A stretch of 16,948 nucleotides of DNA from Terriglobia bacterium (GTDB taxonomy: Bacteria > Acidobacteriota > Terriglobia > UBA7540). Below, one piece after another: positions 13,656 through 16,948 of this stretch. Under the pieces are notes generated by a model. It ran no database searches. It was not told where the DNA came from and worked only from the letters and a program-made list of their open reading frames with translations. Made by a program: the position numbers and the translations under genes. The stretch's first letter is position 1. Each line of letters begins with the position of its first letter. The stretch is taken from contig JASHSC010000154.1 in assembly GCA_030036915.1 (NCBI GenBank), positions 1 to 16,948 on the forward strand, written 5' to 3'.

Positions 13656-15023
13656 ATGAAGCGCTTTGCTGGAATTCTCCTCGGCGCCTGCTGCCTGTTA
13701 ATGGTTGCGGGCAGCCCTCGGAGTGCATGCGCGCAAGCTTCACGGCCGCAGGCCGGTCAAGCCGAACCTTCCACACATAAAGCACAACCTTCCTCGCCGC
13801 CCGCGACATACACCCTTACTCCCGAACGCCGCGCACAGGCGATTGCCTATTCGCGGTCGATCTACATTCTCTATTTTGTCGGAACCCTCGTCTCTATCGC
13901 GATTTACGCCTTTCTATGGTGGGCGGGCGTTGCCGCGCGATTCCGCGATTGGGCGCGACGTGGTTCGCAAAGGCATTTCGTCCAGTGTCTCATCTTCGTT
14001 CCGCTATTTGTTGTGGCGGCAACGCTGTTGAACTTGCCCCTCGATTTTTACTCAGGATACATCCTGGAACACCGCTTCGGGCTTTCGACAATGGGATTGG
14101 CGGTGTGGTTTGGCGATTGGGGAAAAAGCCTGGGCATCGGCGCTGCGCTGGGCGTTATCGTGGCGTGGATTTTCTATTGGGTCGTGCGCCGGAGCCCGCG
14201 CCGCTGGTGGTTTTACTTCTGGCTGACGTCAATCCCCCTCGTTCTGGCTTACATCCTCATTGAACCCTACGTGATCGACCCGCTTTATTATAAGTTTACG
14301 CCGCTTGAGCAGACCCAGCCGGCGCTGGTCGAGCGAATCGAAGACATGATGAAACACGCCGGCATTACGGTTCCCCCCGCGCGCATCTTTGAGATGAATG
14401 CGAGTTCCCGCACCAAGGCCGTGGATGCCTATGTTACTGGCCTGGGGGCCAGCAAGCGCGTCGTGGTGTGGGATACAACCCTGAAGACCATGGGGCCGGA
14501 CGAGCTTTTGCTGGTTCTCGGACACGAAACCGGCCATTACGTCCTCCACCACATCCCCAAGGAGTTCGCTCTTGATGAGGGTGTGGCCCTGCTTTTTTCC
14601 CTCCTGGGGTTTATCGCCGCAAATCGCCTGGTGGGAAAGGCGGGCCAGCGCTCGGGTATTGAGGGTGCGGGCGACATTGCCTCACTCCCTCTCATGCTCG
14701 TGGTTCTGACGCTCATGGTATTCCTCTCAGCGCCGCTGGTGAACGGCATTTCGCGCCACTTCGAGCACCAAGCCGACCAGTTCGGCCTGGAAGTGGCTTA
14801 CGGCGTCGTCGCGAACCCCAACGCCGCCGAGGTTGAGTCTCTGCAAATCCTGGGGAACGAAGACTTGGCCGACCCTGATCCCAACCCTTTCATCAAATTC
14901 TGGCTCTACACGCACCCTCCGCTGGGCGACCGAATTCGCTTCGCCGCAACCTACCACCCATGGACGGAAGGAAAGGCCCTCGAGTTGCTGCCATCCCGCC
15001 AACAAATGTCGCCGGGCCACTAA
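13656..15023 (+). CDS. M48-family membrane metalloprotease (Ste24/CAAX-protease-1-like)
   Basis: A 455-residue zinc protease. It begins with a typical signal peptide (MKRFAGILLGACCLLMVAG, likely cut after SACAQ near residue 27), then a polar stretch and membrane segments near 69-91, 108-127, 158-177, 184-203, 309-326 and 342-362. Zinc ligands are His290 and His294 of HETGH with catalytic Glu291, and Glu370 in the EHQAD motif. The N-terminal membrane part ending EPYVIDPLYYKF matches the M48 N-terminal domain of Ste24-type proteases. Eukaryotic Ste24 trims prenylated proteins; bacterial homologs have mostly unknown targets and are thought to act in membrane protein quality control. The ATG at 13656 is chosen because it begins the signal peptide; a TTG at 13617 lies inside the hairpin. 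No good ribosome site is seen. Confidence 0.9.
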   Translation: MKRFAGILLGACCLLMVAGSPRSACAQASRPQAGQAEPSTHKAQPSSPPATYTLTPERRAQAIAYSRSIYILYFVGTLVSIAIYAFLWWAGVAARFRDWARRGSQRHFVQCLIFVPLFVVAATLLNLPLDFYSGYILEHRFGLSTMGLAVWFGDWGKSLGIGAALGVIVAWIFYWVVRRSPRRWWFYFWLTSIPLVLAYILIEPYVIDPLYYKFTPLEQTQPALVERIEDMMKHAGITVPPARIFEMNASSRTKAVDAYVTGLGASKRVVVWDTTLKTMGPDELLLVLGHETGHYVLHHIPKEFALDEGVALLFSLLGFIAANRLVGKAGQRSGIEGAGDIASLPLMLVVLTLMVFLSAPLVNGISRHFEHQADQFGLEVAYGVVANPNAAEVESLQILGNEDLADPDPNPFIKFWLYTHPPLGDRIRFAATYHPWTEGKALELLPSRQQMSPGH

Positions 15024-15074
15024 TTAACGCACTTGTTAGCTTGGCGAAACATATCGGCGTTGAAGCCCAAGTTT

Positions 15075-15103
15075 TTGACAATATCGGATAAGCAATCTAT
15101 ACT
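15075..15103 (+). promoter_or_regulatory. Near-consensus sigma-70 promoter for the sigma-54 activator gene
   Basis: A perfect TTGACA (15075-15080) and TATACT (15098-15103), one mismatch to consensus, are separated by 17 bases. Transcription should start near 15110, giving a leader of about 57 bases to ATG 15167. The -35 overlaps a T-run (15072-15076) that follows a weak CTTGG/CCAAG inverted repeat (15040-15044, 15067-15071), a poor candidate terminator for the M48 gene. Confidence 0.65.
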
Positions 15104-15166
15104 GCTCCATTAACAGACTTGCCCCCGGTCAGGTAGGTGCGCATCGCGGGCTCCGGTTTTGTCGCC

Positions 15167-16522
15167 ATGAACAGGAAGGTGCTGGTTGTTGACATTGACG
15201 AGGTGTCGCAGGAGCAATGTGCGCGTGTGCTTCGCGACTGCGCCTGCCAAGTAACTGTTGCGAATTCCGACGCTGTGGCTCTGGCTTTCATCGAGAATGG
15301 CGATTTCAACCTGGTTCTATTGGATTTTCGGCTGGGTACCCGATTCGGAAGCGATCTGCCGGCTGCCCTCAGGCAGGCAAAGCGCGGAGTCAATATCGTT
15401 CTCATGGTTGAAGGAGTCGGCATGCCCACGCCGCAGCATCCCCTTCGATTGTGCGGTTATCCTCTTCTTACCAAGCCTCTGAAAATCGAAGATCTCAGGC
15501 AGGTACTTGAAGGCTCGCCCGCAGCAATCGCCACTCCGATGCCCTCAGCCGCCGCCAGTCCCTCCGCGTTGGAGTTTGGTGGCTTGGTGGGCGTTTCCGA
15601 GCGAATGAAAAAAATTCATCGCCTGATTTCCAAGGTGGCATTGCAGCGCCATTCCGTGCTGATCATGGGCGAAAGCGGAACCGGCAAGGAATTGGTGGCG
15701 CGGGCCATTCACAAATCAGGTCCGTGGAAAAATGAACCCTTCGTTGCGGTCGATTGCGGGTCGCTGCCGGCGGCACTGATTGAGAGCGAGCTTTTCGGGC
15801 ACGTGAAGGGCGCCTTCACCGGCGCGGCTCAGTCGAGGCAGGGCCTGCTGGCGTCGGCCGGAGCCGGCACCGTTTTCCTGGACGAAATCGGCGAGTTGCC
15901 CGTGGAGCTGCAATCGCGTTTGCTGCGCTCGCTTCAGGAGCACGAAATCCGGCCCGTGGGCAGCAACACTCCGGTTCGCTTCGAGGCGCGCATTGTGGCC
16001 GCCACAAATCAGGACCTAGAGGCGGCAATCAAACGCGGCACTTTCCGCAAAGATCTATTTTTCCGCCTGAACGTGGTTTCCATCAAGATTCCGCCTCTGC
16101 GCGATCGAAAAGAGGATATTCCGGAACTGGCGCGGCATTTCCTGGCGCGATTCAGCACCGAAAAAACCGTGCCCCAGATTTCCGACGAAGCCTTGGGGCG
16201 ATTGATGAGCTACGATTGGCCGGGCAATGTACGCGAACTCGAGAATTGCATCCAACACGCAGTTTCACTGGGTTCAGGACCCTTCATTCAAACCCAGGAT
16301 CTGCCTTCCACCATGCTCTACCACCTTGCTCGCAAGTCCGCTTCACGCGCGGACCTCTCCACTTTGCAGGCGCTCGAGCAGCAGGCCATCCGGCAGGCGC
16401 TTCAGGCCACGGGCGGGGACCGCGTACGCGCCGCCCGGCTTCTCGGCATCGGCAAAACCACCATCTATCGCAAGCTGAAGGAATATGGAATTGAGATGGG
16501 CGCGGCGGAGGCTTCCGGTTAA
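15167..16522 (+). CDS. NtrC-family sigma-54-dependent transcriptional activator with partly degenerate receiver
   Basis: A 451-residue three-domain regulator: receiver (about 1-115), AAA+ sigma-54 activation domain (about 145-380) and Fis-type helix-turn-helix (about 405-447). The AAA+ part is intact: Walker A GESGTGKE at 168-175, GAFTGA at 215-220 (the loop that contacts sigma-54), Walker B FLDEIGE with Asp239 and Glu240, and FRKDLFFRLNV with the arginine fingers. The receiver keeps the phospho-acceptor Asp53, Lys103 and acidic Asp9/Asp11, but the switch Thr/Ser of strand 4 is Val81 and an alanine-proline linker follows. No histidine kinase is adjacent. ATG 15167 gives the standard MNRKVLVVD start; GTG 15137 would add ten residues. 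Target promoters are unknown and no sigma-54 site was found nearby. Confidence 0.92.
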   Translation: MNRKVLVVDIDEVSQEQCARVLRDCACQVTVANSDAVALAFIENGDFNLVLLDFRLGTRFGSDLPAALRQAKRGVNIVLMVEGVGMPTPQHPLRLCGYPLLTKPLKIEDLRQVLEGSPAAIATPMPSAAASPSALEFGGLVGVSERMKKIHRLISKVALQRHSVLIMGESGTGKELVARAIHKSGPWKNEPFVAVDCGSLPAALIESELFGHVKGAFTGAAQSRQGLLASAGAGTVFLDEIGELPVELQSRLLRSLQEHEIRPVGSNTPVRFEARIVAATNQDLEAAIKRGTFRKDLFFRLNVVSIKIPPLRDRKEDIPELARHFLARFSTEKTVPQISDEALGRLMSYDWPGNVRELENCIQHAVSLGSGPFIQTQDLPSTMLYHLARKSASRADLSTLQALEQQAIRQALQATGGDRVRAARLLGIGKTTIYRKLKEYGIEMGAAEASG

Positions 16523-16580
16523 CTCCTCCATCTTTGGGGTACATTGTCATCCAATTTGCATTTCACAGTTCACTCGTGTT

Positions 16581-16586
16581 TACAAT
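16581..16586 (+). promoter_or_regulatory. Possible -10 element for the VOC gene
   Basis: TACAAT at 16581-16586 matches the -10 consensus at five of six positions. The best upstream partner, TTGCAT (16556-16561), is 19 bases away, longer than ideal. The gap 16523-16672 shows no terminator for the preceding gene. Confidence 0.25.
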
Positions 16587-16672
16587 CCCCGAGAGGCCGC
16601 TCGGCTCGCCTTGTGCGAATTCAGGACTTTACTGACCGATGAAAATCCGAAGCTGGGCGCCAGGAGATTTAC

Positions 16673-16948
16673 ATGAGCACTCTCGGAGGTTCTTCCCGCA
16701 TTACGCCTTTTCTGTGGTTCGATTCGAACGCCGAGGAGGCAGTGGAGTTCTATCTTTCTGTTTTCAAAAACTCCCGGCGCCTGGGCGAACAGCGCACTCC
16801 CGAGGGCGGGCGCGGACCGAAGGGCGGCGTTCTCACAATTTCGTTCGAGCTCGACGGCCAGAGATTCACAGCGCTCAACGGCGGTCCCGTGTTCAAATTT
16901 ACCGAAGCCATTTCCTTCGTGGTTCGATGCGACAACCAGCAGGAAGTG
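16673..16948 (+). CDS. PhnB-like VOC (glyoxalase/bleomycin-resistance fold) protein, N-terminal part
   Basis: The reading frame runs off the end of the window after 92 codons with no stop. The start ATG has a good ribosome site, AGGAG (16662-16666), six bases upstream. The sequence begins with the family opening ITPFLWFDSNAEEAVEFY at residues 10-27 followed by SVF, and later FELDGQRFTALNGGP and FKFTEAISFVV, which match the PhnB-like group often annotated as 3-demethylubiquinone-9 3-methyltransferase-like or VOC family protein. That methyltransferase name is misleading: members of this group lack a methyltransferase fold and most have no known substrate. The missing second half prevents judging metal-binding residues. 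Confidence 0.85.
   Translation, partial: MSTLGGSSRITPFLWFDSNAEEAVEFYLSVFKNSRRLGEQRTPEGGRGPKGGVLTISFELDGQRFTALNGGPVFKFTEAISFVVRCDNQQEV

Noticed and set aside
15041..15060. Possible -24/-12 sigma-54 promoter before the activator gene
   Set aside because: A TGGC is present but the GC of the -12 box is not at the required 10-base distance; a near-consensus sigma-70 promoter lies just downstream instead.
15040..15076. Rho-independent terminator after the M48 gene
   Set aside because: The stem is only five pairs (CTTGG/CCAAG) with a 22-base loop before TTTTT; too weak to call as a feature.
1..16948. CRISPR array, transposase, toxin-antitoxin pair or defence island
   Set aside because: No regularly spaced direct repeats, no transposase or integrase motifs, and no small paired ORFs of such families were seen; nearly all DNA is explained by housekeeping genes.

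Overview
The window is a stretch of bacterial chromosome, GC-rich and densely coded. It is most likely from an Acidobacteriota member. That placement is an inference from the omega-subunit sequence, the divergent MTHFR-like protein, the gene order and the G/C-rich palindromes between genes; no rRNA or other decisive marker is present. I find 15 well-supported protein genes (the first and last cut by the window edges), one possible 12-codon leader ORF, no RNA genes, no CRISPR array and no transposase.

Layout. (1) 1-1477: the 3' end of rapZ followed closely by a ROK-family sugar kinase; together they suggest a link to sugar or amino-sugar metabolism. (2) 1661-3481: an MsbA-type lipid exporter. 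(3) 3482-3789: a gene-free gap with several palindromes, including a compact ~101-bp element with inverted ends. (4) 3790-11540: a long co-directional run yicC, gmk, rpoZ, coaBC, family-4 uracil-DNA glycosylase, MTHFR-like protein, priA. The yicC-gmk-rpoZ-coaBC-priA backbone is a widespread bacterial housekeeping cluster (RNA turnover, GMP kinase, RNA polymerase omega, coenzyme A synthesis, replication restart); here the DNA glycosylase and a divergent folate enzyme are inserted before priA. (5) 11550-12869, minus strand: a site-2-type membrane protease and an HU-like DNA-binding protein, converging on priA with only 9 bp between stop codons. (6) 13034-15023, plus strand: dCTP deaminase and an M48 (Ste24-like) membrane metalloprotease. 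(7) 15167-16522: an NtrC-type sigma-54 activator whose receiver domain is partly degenerate, preceded by a near-consensus sigma-70 promoter. (8) 16673-end: the start of a PhnB-like VOC protein.

No clearly new multi-gene system is visible; this is mainly a housekeeping region. The best leads are small-scale: the HU and dcd genes appear to be driven by divergent promoters sharing one -35 heptamer; coaBC lacks its own Shine-Dalgarno and is preceded by a structured leader with a strong ribosome site in front of a 12-codon ORF; long hairpins lie between dcd and the M48 gene and between msbA and yicC; the MTHFR-like protein is divergent at its predicted FAD site; and the sigma-54 activator has lost its receiver switch threonine.
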